Source: Myxococcota bacterium (GTDB taxonomy: Bacteria; Myxococcota_A; UBA9160; SMWR01). From it: a stretch of 64,000 nt of DNA. Positions 50,601 through 59,262 of this stretch are shown here, piece after piece; position 1 is the stretch's first letter, and every line of letters begins with the position of its first letter. The notes beneath the pieces are model-generated. The model ran no database searches. It was not told the DNA's origin and worked only from the letters and a program-made list of their open reading frames with translations. Both the position numbers and the translations under genes were made by a program. The stretch spans positions 352,227-416,226 of the forward strand of contig JBCCEW010000001.1 in assembly GCA_039030075.1 (NCBI GenBank), read 5' to 3'.

Positions 50601-52211
50601 ATGATCTGGAATCTGGGCGACCTGCTCGACGGGGTGGCCAAGGCGCTGCCGGCGGACAGCCCGGCGATCGTTCACGGCGACGTGCGCTTCGGCTGGGCCG
50701 AGTTCGATCGTCGCTCCAACAACCTCGCCCAGGGGCTGCGCGAGCGCGGTGCACAGCCCGACGACAAGGTCGCCTTCTATCTGCGCAATCGCGCGGAGTA
50801 CCTCGTGGTGCTCGCGGCCTGCATGAAGGCGCGGCTGGTCCACGTGAACGTGAACTACCGCTACCTCGCCGACGAGCTCCACTACATCCTCGACAACTCG
50901 GACGCGCGCTTCGTGGTATTCGGCGACGAGTTCGTGGACCGACTCGGGGAGCTGGTTCCCCGTCTGCCGAAGGTCGCCTCCTTCCTCCAGGTGGGCGGCG
51001 CGACGGCCGACTTCGCCGAACCGCTGGAGCCGCTCTGCGAAAAGGGCTCGGGCGAGGCCCTCGACATCGAGCGTTCGCCCGACGACCTGCTCTTCATCTA
51101 CACGGGCGGCACCACCGGCATGCCGAAGGGCGTGATGTGGCGTTCGGAGGATCTCTGGGGCGCGCTCGGCGCAGGGGGGAACCATCCGGCGAATCGCGGC
51201 GAGAAGCCGGCGAGTCCGCAGGCCCACTTCGACGCGGTGCGCGCTCATGGCCGCGGCCCGATCCAGATCCCCGCCTGCCCGCTGATGCACGGGACGGGGC
51301 TGCTCACCGCGATCAACAACCTGGTCGGGGGCGGCTGTTGCGTCACCCTCGAGCAGCCGAACTTCGACGCCGAAGAGCTCTTCGACACCGTCGAGCGGCA
51401 GCGCGCCGAGTCGCTGGTGATCGTGGGCGACGCCTTTGCGCGTCCGATGTGGAACGCGCTCGAAGCCCACCCGGGTCGCTGGGATCTCGCTTCACTGCGG
51501 GTCGTGATGTCGTCGGGGGTGATGTGGAGCCAGGAGGTCAAGCAGGGCCTGCTGGGGCATCTCCCCCAGCTCATGCTCGCGGACCTCTTCGGTTCGTCGG
51601 AGGCCGTCGGATTCGGGTCATCGGTGACGTCCGCGAAGGGCGGCACGAAGACCGCGAAGTTCACGATCGGCGACGACTGCCGGGTCTTCACCGAAGACCA
51701 CCGACCCGTCGAGCCGGGCAGCGGCGAGCGCGGCTTCATCGCCCGCCGCGGTCCGATTCCCCTCGGCTACTACAAGGACCCGGAGAAGACGGCGAAGACC
51801 TTCCCGACGATCGATGGCGTCCGCTACTCGGTCCCCGGGGATTGGTGCACCGTCGAGGCCGACGGGACCCTCACGCTGTTGGGGCGCGGCAGCGTGTGCA
51901 TCAACACCGCCGGCGAGAAGGTCTATCCGGAAGAGGTCGAGGAAGCCCTGAAGACCCACGACGCGGTCGAGGACGCGCTGGTCGTCGGCATTCCCGACCC
52001 GAAGTGGGGCCAGGCGGTGACGGGCGTGGTGTCGCTGCGCCCGGGCGAGGCGTTCGACGAGGCCGCGCTGCGCGAGCACGTCCGCACGAAGCTCGCGGGC
52101 TACAAGACGCCGAAGCGCGTCTTCGCCGTCCCCGAGATGTTCCGCGCCCCCAACGGCAAGGCCGACTACAAGCGGGCCACGGCGTTCGCCCGGGACGCGC
52201 TCGGCGCCTAG
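50601..52211 (+). CDS. AMP-dependent acyl-CoA synthetase
   Basis: The 536-residue adenylate-forming enzyme has FIYTGGTTGMPKGVM, LADLFGSSEAVGFG, the YSVPGDWCTVEADGTL hinge region and the C-terminal PNGKADYKRA catalytic lysine. FadD-type, activating long or medium acyl acids. GGGCGACC and an AAGGAGACG ribosome site precede the ATG. 38 nt downstream of ilvA, so possibly in the same transcript although unrelated in function. Confidence 0.92.
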   Translation: MIWNLGDLLDGVAKALPADSPAIVHGDVRFGWAEFDRRSNNLAQGLRERGAQPDDKVAFYLRNRAEYLVVLAACMKARLVHVNVNYRYLADELHYILDNSDARFVVFGDEFVDRLGELVPRLPKVASFLQVGGATADFAEPLEPLCEKGSGEALDIERSPDDLLFIYTGGTTGMPKGVMWRSEDLWGALGAGGNHPANRGEKPASPQAHFDAVRAHGRGPIQIPACPLMHGTGLLTAINNLVGGGCCVTLEQPNFDAEELFDTVERQRAESLVIVGDAFARPMWNALEAHPGRWDLASLRVVMSSGVMWSQEVKQGLLGHLPQLMLADLFGSSEAVGFGSSVTSAKGGTKTAKFTIGDDCRVFTEDHRPVEPGSGERGFIARRGPIPLGYYKDPEKTAKTFPTIDGVRYSVPGDWCTVEADGTLTLLGRGSVCINTAGEKVYPEEVEEALKTHDAVEDALVVGIPDPKWGQAVTGVVSLRPGEAFDEAALREHVRTKLAGYKTPKRVFAVPEMFRAPNGKADYKRATAFARDALGA

Positions 52212-52591
52212 TCGCCGGTGTCGCGCTCCGCAGCGTCCAGTGCTTCCAGCCCCGGACAGACGCGGAACGCGGCGGCGCGCTCGGTGGGGTCGCGTAGCTC
52301 TTCCCAGTAGGGCCAACTGCGACAGCGCTCGGGACGCACCGGGTAGATCGTGCAGCGGCTCGGCCGGCCCCCCTCGAGGAAGACGCAGGCCGAGGTCGGA
52401 CCGGCGGCGAGGCGATCCCCGCGGACGTCGACGTAGCGGGAGCGGAACGCCGCCTCGGTCATCCCGAGATGGTCGGCGATGTGGCGGGCGTCGTCGGGGG
52501 TCACCCGTACCTGGCCGCCGGGCCGGGAGCAGCAATTGCCCGAGCGCAGGCAGCGGTGCCGGAACGGGAAGGGGGCGTGGGCGTCGGGCAT
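52208..52591 (-). CDS. YkgJ-type Cys-cluster protein
   Basis: The 127-residue protein has the FRHRCLRSGNCCSRPGG cluster (C-x5-CC-type) near its N terminus and later CRSWPYW, CTIYPVRPERC and CPGLEAL, the YkgJ-type zinc- or iron-chelating cysteine arrangement. Function unknown. ATG 52591 is preferred: an in-frame ATG at 52624 lies inside the terminator hairpin. Converges with the acyl-CoA synthetase (4-nt overlap of stops). Confidence 0.85.
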   Translation of the reverse strand: MPDAHAPFPFRHRCLRSGNCCSRPGGQVRVTPDDARHIADHLGMTEAAFRSRYVDVRGDRLAAGPTSACVFLEGGRPSRCTIYPVRPERCRSWPYWEELRDPTERAAAFRVCPGLEALDAAERDTGD

Positions 52592-52602
52592 GCGAAAGAA
52601 CA

Positions 52603-52649
52603 AGGGCCCTGCCGTCGGGGCCAACGTGTGGTCCGGAACGGCAGGGCCC
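52603..52649 (-). terminator. Terminator of the small lipoprotein gene
   Basis: On the minus strand ACGGCAGGGCCC (52649-52638 complement) pairs with GGGCCCTGCCGT (52615-52604) across a 22-nt loop, then TTGTTCTTT. It lies about 20 nt past the stop codon of the lipoprotein gene at 52670-52939. Confidence 0.75.
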
Positions 52650-52669
52650 CCTGGTTCCAGCGGGAGTGG

Positions 52670-52939
52670 CTACTCCATCGCCTTCTTCATGGCGTCGGCC
52701 GCTTCGCCGGTCTTCTCTTCGGCGGCGTCCTGCGCGTCGGCGGCGGCGTCGCCCACCGCGTCGGCAGCATCCGAGGCGGCCTCACCGACCGCGTCGGCAG
52801 CGCTTGCGGCCACGTCGCCCACGGCTTCGGAAAGCTCGCCGGCGCTCTCGCCCGCAGCTTCAACGCCTTCCTGCGCCTGTTCACAGGCGATCGCCGCCGC
52901 GGCGATCGCAACCAAGGAACCCAGCGTTCGCATCTTCAT
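52670..52939 (-). CDS. Small Ala/Asp-rich lipoprotein
   Basis: The 89-residue protein begins MKMRTLGSLVAIAAAAIAC, a signal with lipobox AIAC and then EQAQEG. The rest is an Ala/Glu/Asp-rich helical repeat (AVGDVAASAADAVGEAASDAADAVGDAAADAQDAAEEK). It is like small membrane-anchored coiled-coil lipoproteins. GGAGG precedes the ATG, and a strong terminator follows at 52603-52649. Abundant small lipoproteins of this kind often act in envelope structure. Confidence 0.75.
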   Translation of the reverse strand: MKMRTLGSLVAIAAAAIACEQAQEGVEAAGESAGELSEAVGDVAASAADAVGEAASDAADAVGDAAADAQDAAEEKTGEAADAMKKAME

Positions 52940-53092
52940 GTCGTTTCCTCCCCTCGCGGTCCGTGTGGTACCGCGCGAATCAGGCCGTCGGTACGGCCCG
53001 TACTCCCCGTAGGCACCACGTTGCCACACTCCCGTGCGTCGCGCCGCGCGCGGATCTCCCCAGGGGCAGGTCGTCGGATCGCCGCGCCGGAC

Positions 53093-54193
53093 CTAGGCCC
53101 GCTTGCGGGTCATCTTCTTCCGGTTGCGGTTGATGTCCCGCAGCATGGCGATGCCCTCGTCCGCGACCTCTTGCCCGACGACCTCGTCGTCTTCGCGGTG
53201 GAGCTCCTCCATGTCGACCCAAGTCGCATACACGGAGCGCGTGCGCTCGGTGATGATGCCGGCCTTGAGCAGGGTCTTGATCAGGACGCGGAAGATGTTC
53301 GTCTGCTGGGTGAGGGTCTCGCGCCGGTCTTCGTCGCCGAACGCCTCCATCACGGCGCTGCGCACCCACTGCCAGTCGAGGCCGAAGGGCGCGTAGATCT
53401 CCTGCTTCTGCTCGGCGTTCACGAGGTTGAAGAGCAGGGTCTGGAAGCACTGAGCGGCCCAGTCCTCGACCTGCTCGTGCTCCTCGTTGGTGAGATTCGG
53501 GACCGTGCGGTCGGCCCAGATCTTCCCGAACTTGTGGTGGAAGGCTTCGTCGGTCATGACCAGCTGCACCAGGCGGCGCAGCATCGGGTCGTTGGTGCGC
53601 GCGTGCAGCGTGGCGAACGCGCCCATCGCCAGCCCTTCGACCAGCATCTGCATGCCGACGAGCTTCTTGTAGACCTTCTCGGAGCGGACGATCTGGTCGA
53701 GCAGGCTCGCCAGGGTCGGACCCGAACGCAGCGGCGTTCCGAAGCGGGCGGCGACGTAGTTGGAGAAGCCCGTGACGTGGCGCGCTTCCTCGCGTGCCTG
53801 ATTCGCGGCGTACTCCTGAGCGCCGGGTTCGCGCAGGATCTGGCAGAGGCTCGCCGAGAGCGAGAGCGCGCCCTGCTCGCCGTGCAGGATGCTCGACAGC
53901 ATGAACTGGGCGTTGGCGTTCGCCAGTTGGATCTTCTGGCCTTCGTCGAGCCGATCGGCGACGGCGCAGTTGAGCTCGACCACCATGTCGCGCGGCAGGA
54001 TCGTCTCCTCGCGCAAATCGAAGGGCTCGCGGTAGTCGATGTAGGCCGGGTCGGTGGGATCCCAGAAGTGATCCTCGGTGGCCGAGATGATCGCGTCGAA
54101 GGCGTCGCTGCGGGCCCCGTAGCGATCGGTCTCGATCATGGCCAGGAAGTTGTCGCGGTCGACGGTGTCGTAGAGCGGGTCGTGTCGGGGCAT
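53093..54193 (-). CDS. Ferritin-like diiron protein
   Basis: The 366-residue protein has ferritin-like diiron motifs: EQGALSLSASLCQ, EEARHVTGF (E-x-x-H), LVEGLAMGAF and DEAFHHKFG (E-x-x-H). A long helical bundle is expected. The arrangement resembles R2-like and AurF/desaturase-type oxygenases, not bacterioferritin storage proteins. Substrate unknown. The ATG at 54193 is preceded by GAGGAGA; a frame extending to 54937 is only the shadow of the next gene. Confidence 0.8.
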   Translation of the reverse strand: MPRHDPLYDTVDRDNFLAMIETDRYGARSDAFDAIISATEDHFWDPTDPAYIDYREPFDLREETILPRDMVVELNCAVADRLDEGQKIQLANANAQFMLSSILHGEQGALSLSASLCQILREPGAQEYAANQAREEARHVTGFSNYVAARFGTPLRSGPTLASLLDQIVRSEKVYKKLVGMQMLVEGLAMGAFATLHARTNDPMLRRLVQLVMTDEAFHHKFGKIWADRTVPNLTNEEHEQVEDWAAQCFQTLLFNLVNAEQKQEIYAPFGLDWQWVRSAVMEAFGDEDRRETLTQQTNIFRVLIKTLLKAGIITERTRSVYATWVDMEELHREDDEVVGQEVADEGIAMLRDINRNRKKMTRKRA

Positions 54194-54304
54194 GGTTCTC
54201 CTCGGACCCGCAAGCGTAGCCGGGGAGGGAACGGGCGCCGAGCCCGGCGGCCGGGCGGCCCCGCGTCGGCGGGCCCTGCGCCGAGGGGCTAGGGTCGGCG
54301 CGTC

Positions 54305-55606
54305 GTGGAAACGTGGGCGCGCGAGTTCTTCTGGGTCTGTGTGGCGGTCGTCGCCGTCGGGGTCCCGCTGTACGCGGCGCGCGTGCGCGGGAGCACCTAC
54401 GCCGGCTTTGCCGCCGTGATCCTGCTGTTTTCGCTGCCGGGCGCCCTGTGGAGCGAGGCGCGTCTGGCGGGGTTGGCCGGCGGCGGGAGCGCCCGCTGGG
54501 TGTCCGTGGGCTTCGCCCTGGGCACGCTGGCTGCCGGCTGGCACCTCGCGCATCTGGTCCGGGCGCGTTTGCGCGGGCCCGTCTTCCGCTGGCTGGTGAG
54601 CGTTCCCGGCCAGGCCTTCGTCGCGGCGGGCTTCGTCGCGATCGGCTGGGCCCTGCTGTTGTCCCCCTTCCGGCTGGGGCTGTGGGCCGCGGGTGCCGAC
54701 GCATGGTTGACCGCGCTTCGCTGGCTCGACCTCGTGCCCTTCGTCCTCGCGCTGGGATCGATCCGGACCTCGTTGCTGCCCCGGGTCGAACACGTGCAGG
54801 TGCAGCTCGCCCCGGCGCCCCATGATCGCGCCGAGGCCTTCGTCCGGGCGCCGGTCGTGCGCCAGCGCGGCTGGCCGGCCCCGGCTGCGTCGGGCGCGGA
54901 GCCTGGGCTGCGCATCGTCCAGATCACCGATCCCCATCTCGGGCCGTGGCAGCCCGTGGCGCGTTTGCAGCGCAGCCTCGAGTCACTCCTCGAGAGCGAC
55001 CCGGATCTCGTCCTGCTCACCGGCGACTTCCTGACGATGGAAGGGCAGGGCACGCCAGGAGCACTGGGAGAAGCGCTCGCCCCGCTGCGCGCCGTGCAGG
55101 ATCGTTGCTACGCGATCTTCGGAAACCACGACCACGAGGCGCCCGACGAGGTGCGCGGCGCACTCGAGCAGTGCGGCGCCGACCTCCTGATCGACGACGC
55201 CCGCCGGGTCGACACCCGCTGCGGCCCGGTTCAGATCATCGGGGCCGACTACGTCGGCCGCGGTCGCGGCGAACATCTCGCGGGCCTGCTCGCACGCTTC
55301 CCCCGCGAACCCGACGCCTTGCGCCTGCTGCTCTTGCACGACCCACTGGGCTTTCGCGAGATTGCGCCCGGCGAAGTCGATCTCACCTTGTCCGGGCACA
55401 CCCACGGTGGTCAGGTTGGCTTGGTCTCCTTCGGCTTGGACTGGACGGTCCTCGGGCGCACACGCTGGCCCGACCACGGGTTCTTCGCCCAGGGCTCGAA
55501 CCGCCTCTACGTTCACCGCGGGACGGGCTTCTACGGGTTTCCCTTGCGCATCGGAGTCCCCGGGGAGCACTCGGTCCTCGAGCTGCTGCCCCACGCCACG
55601 CGCTGA
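54305..55606 (+). CDS. Membrane-anchored metallophosphoesterase
   Basis: The 433-residue protein starts at GTG 54305. Residues 1-165 hold four or five transmembrane segments, then a calcineurin-like phosphoesterase domain: IVQITDPHLG (D-x-H), LLTGDFLTM (G-D), IFGNHDHE (GNHD), LLLLHDP and LSGHTHGGQ (GHTH). All metal ligands are present. Resembles YkuE-like enzymes that act on lipids such as UDP-diacylglucosamine analogues at the membrane. Confidence 0.9.
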   Translation: METWAREFFWVCVAVVAVGVPLYAARVRGSTYAGFAAVILLFSLPGALWSEARLAGLAGGGSARWVSVGFALGTLAAGWHLAHLVRARLRGPVFRWLVSVPGQAFVAAGFVAIGWALLLSPFRLGLWAAGADAWLTALRWLDLVPFVLALGSIRTSLLPRVEHVQVQLAPAPHDRAEAFVRAPVVRQRGWPAPAASGAEPGLRIVQITDPHLGPWQPVARLQRSLESLLESDPDLVLLTGDFLTMEGQGTPGALGEALAPLRAVQDRCYAIFGNHDHEAPDEVRGALEQCGADLLIDDARRVDTRCGPVQIIGADYVGRGRGEHLAGLLARFPREPDALRLLLLHDPLGFREIAPGEVDLTLSGHTHGGQVGLVSFGLDWTVLGRTRWPDHGFFAQGSNRLYVHRGTGFYGFPLRIGVPGEHSVLELLPHATR

Positions 55607-55797
55607 GCGCGACACACGTTGCCGACGGGTGGCCCACCCAGGTACGGTCCCCGCGTGCCCGTTGCCCTCATGCGCACACCGAAGGATGCCCGCGCGTTGC
55701 CCATGCCGGCGCGATCCCCCGCGTCACCGAGCGGTTCCGGGCGGGCACTGACCTTCAGGGGGAGGCCGCCCGGAGGGTGCGTCGCCCCGGAGAATCG

Positions 55798-56988
55798 ATG
55801 CTGAACGGCAGTGTGCACCCGGATTTCGAACGCACGGCAAAGACCTTCTTGAAGCAGGTGCCGTCGGGCCCCGGTGGGGCCGCGCTCTGCGTCTATCACC
55901 GGGGAGAGAAGGTCGTCGATTGCTGGGCGGGCACCCGCAACCTGGACGGGGACCCCTGGGAAGAGGACACGCTCTCGCTGTCCTATTCCACCTCGAAGGG
56001 GGTGGCCTCGACCCTGCTGCACATGCTCGTGGACCGGGGCCTGCTCGACTACGACGACCCGGTGGCCGCCCATTGGCCCGAGTTCGCGCAGGGTGGGAAG
56101 GCCGAGATCACCATCCGACAGGTGATGTGCCACGAGGCGGGGCTCTACAGCATCCGTCAGCTCGTCGACCACGCCCATCGGATGCTGGACTGGGAGTACA
56201 TGGTCGAGGCGCTGGGCGACGCGGTGCCGCTGCATCGGCCCGGCAAGGCCCATGGCTACCACGGGCTGACCTACGGCTGGCTGGTCGGAGAGCTGATTCA
56301 GCGCGTCACCGGGAAGAGCTTCAGCGACCTGCTGGCCTCGGAGATCGCCGAGCCGCTCGGCCTGGACGGGCTGTTCATCGGGCTGCCGAAGCGCCAGATG
56401 AAGCGGCGCGCGACCCTGATTCCGTCGGGCCTCGTGCAGCCCGGCGGGACGTCGGCGCAGAACATCCAGCGCTGGAGCCGTGGCATCAATCGCTTCCTGC
56501 GTCTGGTGGGGAACCCGGTCGACCTGGAGCAGGTCGCCGAGGCCTTGCTGCCGACCGGCATGGACGACCTCGACTTCGACAGCGAGGAGTTCCTGCGGGT
56601 CCCGGTACCCGCGGCCAACGGCATGTTCACTGCGCGTTCGCTCGCGAAGCTCTACGCGACGCTCGCGAACGACGGTGAGCTCGGCGGCGTGCGACTGCTC
56701 TCACGCGACACTCTCTGGCGGGCGACCGAGGTGCAGAACCGCGGCATCGGTCGCGTGATCCCGATCCCGATGCACTGGCGACTCGGCTATCACCGCGTCG
56801 CGACGCTGGGCGCGTCAGTCCCGGCCGGTTTCGGGCACTCGGGCTTCGGCGGCTCGGGCGCCTGGGCCGATCCGGACCGCGAGCTGTCGGTGGCGCTCAC
56901 CCTCAACAGCGGCGTCGGCACGCCCTTCGGCGATCTGCGGATCATCCGCATCGGCACCGCGGCCCTGCGCTGCGCGGAAGCCCGCTAG
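55798..56988 (+). CDS. Serine hydrolase of the beta-lactamase/EstB family
   Basis: The 396-residue protein has the SYSTSKGVAS box (S-x-x-K, near residue 65), the LTYGWLVGE Tyr motif and GFGHSGFGGSG near the C terminus (equivalent of the H/K-T-G box). Family members are esterases or peptidases rather than true beta-lactamases. ATG 55798 is followed by MLNGSVHPDFER; the upstream open frame has no ribosome site. Possibly linked to the phosphoesterase gene (190-nt gap). Confidence 0.85.
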   Translation: MLNGSVHPDFERTAKTFLKQVPSGPGGAALCVYHRGEKVVDCWAGTRNLDGDPWEEDTLSLSYSTSKGVASTLLHMLVDRGLLDYDDPVAAHWPEFAQGGKAEITIRQVMCHEAGLYSIRQLVDHAHRMLDWEYMVEALGDAVPLHRPGKAHGYHGLTYGWLVGELIQRVTGKSFSDLLASEIAEPLGLDGLFIGLPKRQMKRRATLIPSGLVQPGGTSAQNIQRWSRGINRFLRLVGNPVDLEQVAEALLPTGMDDLDFDSEEFLRVPVPAANGMFTARSLAKLYATLANDGELGGVRLLSRDTLWRATEVQNRGIGRVIPIPMHWRLGYHRVATLGASVPAGFGHSGFGGSGAWADPDRELSVALTLNSGVGTPFGDLRIIRIGTAALRCAEAR

Positions 56989-56998
56989 TCCGCTCCGA

Positions 56999-57928
56999 CT
57001 AGGGCTCGAGCACCACCTTGATCGCGCCCGAGGCGCGATCGGCCGCCGTGCCGAAGGCTTCGGGGGCGGCCTCCAGCGGGAAGCGGTGGGTGATGATCGC
57101 GTCGGCGAGTTCGCTGCGCGCGAGCACACCGGCAGCGACGTCGACATCGCGCGCGACCCCGTCGCGTCCGTACATGCTGGCCGGAATCACCCGAACTTCC
57201 TTGAGGCAGAGCGCGAAGCCGGGGAGGGCGAGGCCGTCCCAGTAGGTGGCCAGGAGCAGCAGTCGCGCACCCGGACGCGCACGCGCGACCGCATCCTCGA
57301 GGGCCGCTGGCGTTCCGGCCGCGTCGATCACGAGGTCATAGCCGTCGCTGGGTTCGCCGGCGCCGAGCCGAGCACCGGCGGCGCGTTGGGCGTCGTGGCG
57401 CGCGACCAGGTCGACCGGTGCACCGGCCGCACGGACCGCGGCGATCGCGCACAGTCCGATGCTGCCGCCGCCGATCACGCAGACCCGTTCGTCGCCGCGC
57501 AGCCGCGCCCGGCGCAGCCCGTGCACCGCCACGGCCAGCGGTTCGACGAGACAGGCATCTTCGACCCGCACGTGTCGCGCGAGGGGAACCAGGCAGCGTT
57601 CCGGCACGCGGATCGTCTCGGCCATGCCGCCGTCGTGGGAAGTCCCGATCACGATCGTTGGCCCGAGGGCGCAGAGGTTGTAGTCACCGGCGCGGCAGGC
57701 GGGGCAGGCGTCGCAAGGGCGCACCGGTTCGATCGCGACAGGCGTGCCGTCGGGCGTGGTGCCCGCCATCTCGTGTCCGAGGGTGACGCCCTCGAGACCC
57801 TGGGCCACCAGGTGGAGATCGGAGCCACAGATGCCCGCGGAGCGGATCGTGACGTCGATGCCCTCGTGGCGCGGCGGCTCGACGTCGACGACTTCGACTT
57901 TCCCGGCACGGGCTCGTACGGCGCGCAT
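56999..57928 (-). CDS. Zinc-type alcohol/threonine dehydrogenase-like protein
   Basis: The 309-residue MDR protein has the catalytic zinc ligands ICGSDLHL and LGHEMAG, a structural zinc loop PCDACPACRAGDYNLC, and the Rossmann VIGGGSIGL. It is shorter than usual ADHs (about 350). Substrate unknown. Convergent with the serine hydrolase gene (10 nt) and divergent from the MBL gene (75 nt). Confidence 0.88.
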   Translation of the reverse strand: MRAVRARAGKVEVVDVEPPRHEGIDVTIRSAGICGSDLHLVAQGLEGVTLGHEMAGTTPDGTPVAIEPVRPCDACPACRAGDYNLCALGPTIVIGTSHDGGMAETIRVPERCLVPLARHVRVEDACLVEPLAVAVHGLRRARLRGDERVCVIGGGSIGLCAIAAVRAAGAPVDLVARHDAQRAAGARLGAGEPSDGYDLVIDAAGTPAALEDAVARARPGARLLLLATYWDGLALPGFALCLKEVRVIPASMYGRDGVARDVDVAAGVLARSELADAIITHRFPLEAAPEAFGTAADRASGAIKVVLEP

Positions 57929-58003
57929 CGCCGCAGGCTACCCCAGGAAACGCGCGCCCACCGGAACCGCGCGGCGCGGTACCCTGCGCGCCAGGAGGAC
58001 GGC

Positions 58004-58954
58004 ATGGCGTACGACAAGGGCCTTCACGATCTCGGCAACGGCTGTTTCGCCTATCTGCAGCCCGATGGGTCCTGGGGCTGGAGCAACGCCGGGCTCGTCG
58101 TGGATGGCGAAGCGACCCTGCTCGTCGACACGCTCTTCGATCTCCCGCTCACCGCCGAGATGCTGACCACCATGCGCGACGCGGTCCCCGCGGCCGCTTC
58201 GATCGACGTGCTGGTGAACACCCACGCGAACGGCGACCACTGCTACGGCAACGAGCTCGTCGAGGGCGCCGTGATCCTCGCCTCCGAGGCCTGCGCCGAA
58301 GAGATCTCCGAGGTGCCGCCGGCCTTGCTCGCCGAGATGGTGAAGAACGCCGACGCCTTCGGAGAACCCGGCGCGTCGTTCGTCCGCCACGCCTTCGGCC
58401 CCTTCCAGTTCGAAGGCATCACCGTGACGCCGCCCACCGAGACCTTCCGCGGCGAAGTGCGGCGACAGGTGGGCGACAAGGAAGTGCGGCTCCTCGAGGT
58501 GGGGCCCGCACACACGCGGGGCGACGTGCTCGTCCACGTGCCCGAGGACCGCACCGTCTTCACCGGCGACATCCTCTTCACCGAGGGACACCCGATCATC
58601 TGGGCCGGACCCATCGCGAACTGGGTGGCCGCCTGCGACACGATCCTCGCGATGGACGTGGAGACGGTGGTGCCCGGCCACGGCCCCTTGTCGGGCCCCG
58701 CGGAGGTGGAGGCCCTGCGCGGCTATCTGCACCACATCGAGAAGGAGGCGCGGCGTTGCTTCGATGCGGGATTGCCGCGGGAGGAGGCGGCGCGTGCGGT
58801 CGCGCTGGATGATTACGCGTCTTGGGGGGATGCGGAGCGGATCGCGGTGAATGTCGCGGCGTTGTATCAGGAGTTTGGGGATACGGCGCCTCCGCCGAAT
58901 ACCGCAGAACTCTTCATGCTCATGGCGCAATTGTTTGCTGACAGGGCAGCCTGA
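58004..58954 (+). CDS. Metallo-beta-lactamase-fold hydrolase
   Basis: The 316-residue protein has the metal motif NTHANGDHCYGN (H-x-H-x-D-H with Asn for the first spacing) near residue 70, then PAHTRGD and VPGHGPL. It is a glyoxalase II/SoxH-like MBL enzyme. AGGAGG precedes ATG 58004. Its stop codon lies in the first unit of the 73-bp tandem repeats. Confidence 0.88.
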   Translation: MAYDKGLHDLGNGCFAYLQPDGSWGWSNAGLVVDGEATLLVDTLFDLPLTAEMLTTMRDAVPAAASIDVLVNTHANGDHCYGNELVEGAVILASEACAEEISEVPPALLAEMVKNADAFGEPGASFVRHAFGPFQFEGITVTPPTETFRGEVRRQVGDKEVRLLEVGPAHTRGDVLVHVPEDRTVFTGDILFTEGHPIIWAGPIANWVAACDTILAMDVETVVPGHGPLSGPAEVEALRGYLHHIEKEARRCFDAGLPREEAARAVALDDYASWGDAERIAVNVAALYQEFGDTAPPPNTAELFMLMAQLFADRAA

Positions 58955-59150
58955 CGGCGTTTCGCGCCCGATCTCTGCGTTGCGTCGCCCTCGACGTCCG
59001 CAGTTGTTCGCCTCTAGGGCCGCCTGACGGCGTTTCGAACCCGATCTCTGTGTTGCGTCGCCCTCGACGTCCGCAGTTGTTCGCCTCTAGGGCCGCCTGA
59101 CGGCGTTTCGAACCCGATCTCTGCGTTGCGTCGCCCTCGACGTCCGTGCG
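58951..59150 (+). repeat. 73-bp tandem repeat array
   Basis: Units begin at 58951, 59024 and 59097 with CTGACGGCGTTTCG and are 73 bp apart; the third copy is complete for about 53 bp. The first unit overlaps the stop codon of the MBL gene. Inside each are GATCTCTG, CGTTGCGTCGCCCTCGACG and CGCAGTTGTTCGCCTC. After the array are two TTCGGGCGTCGCG copies (59157, 59233). No spacers, no cas genes. The rest to 59262 has no gene. Confidence 0.85.
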
Positions 59151-59262
59151 GACGCCTTCGGGCGTCGCGCCTCGATCTCGGGCCCGCTCCGCTCGTCAGG
59201 TTCTAGGCACGCGTTCGTGCGGCTGCGCCGCCCTTCGGGCGTCGCGGCTCGCTGCGCGAGCC

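Noticed and set aside
58951..59150. CRISPR array
   Set aside because: The repeats are adjacent with no spacers, and no cas genes are present.
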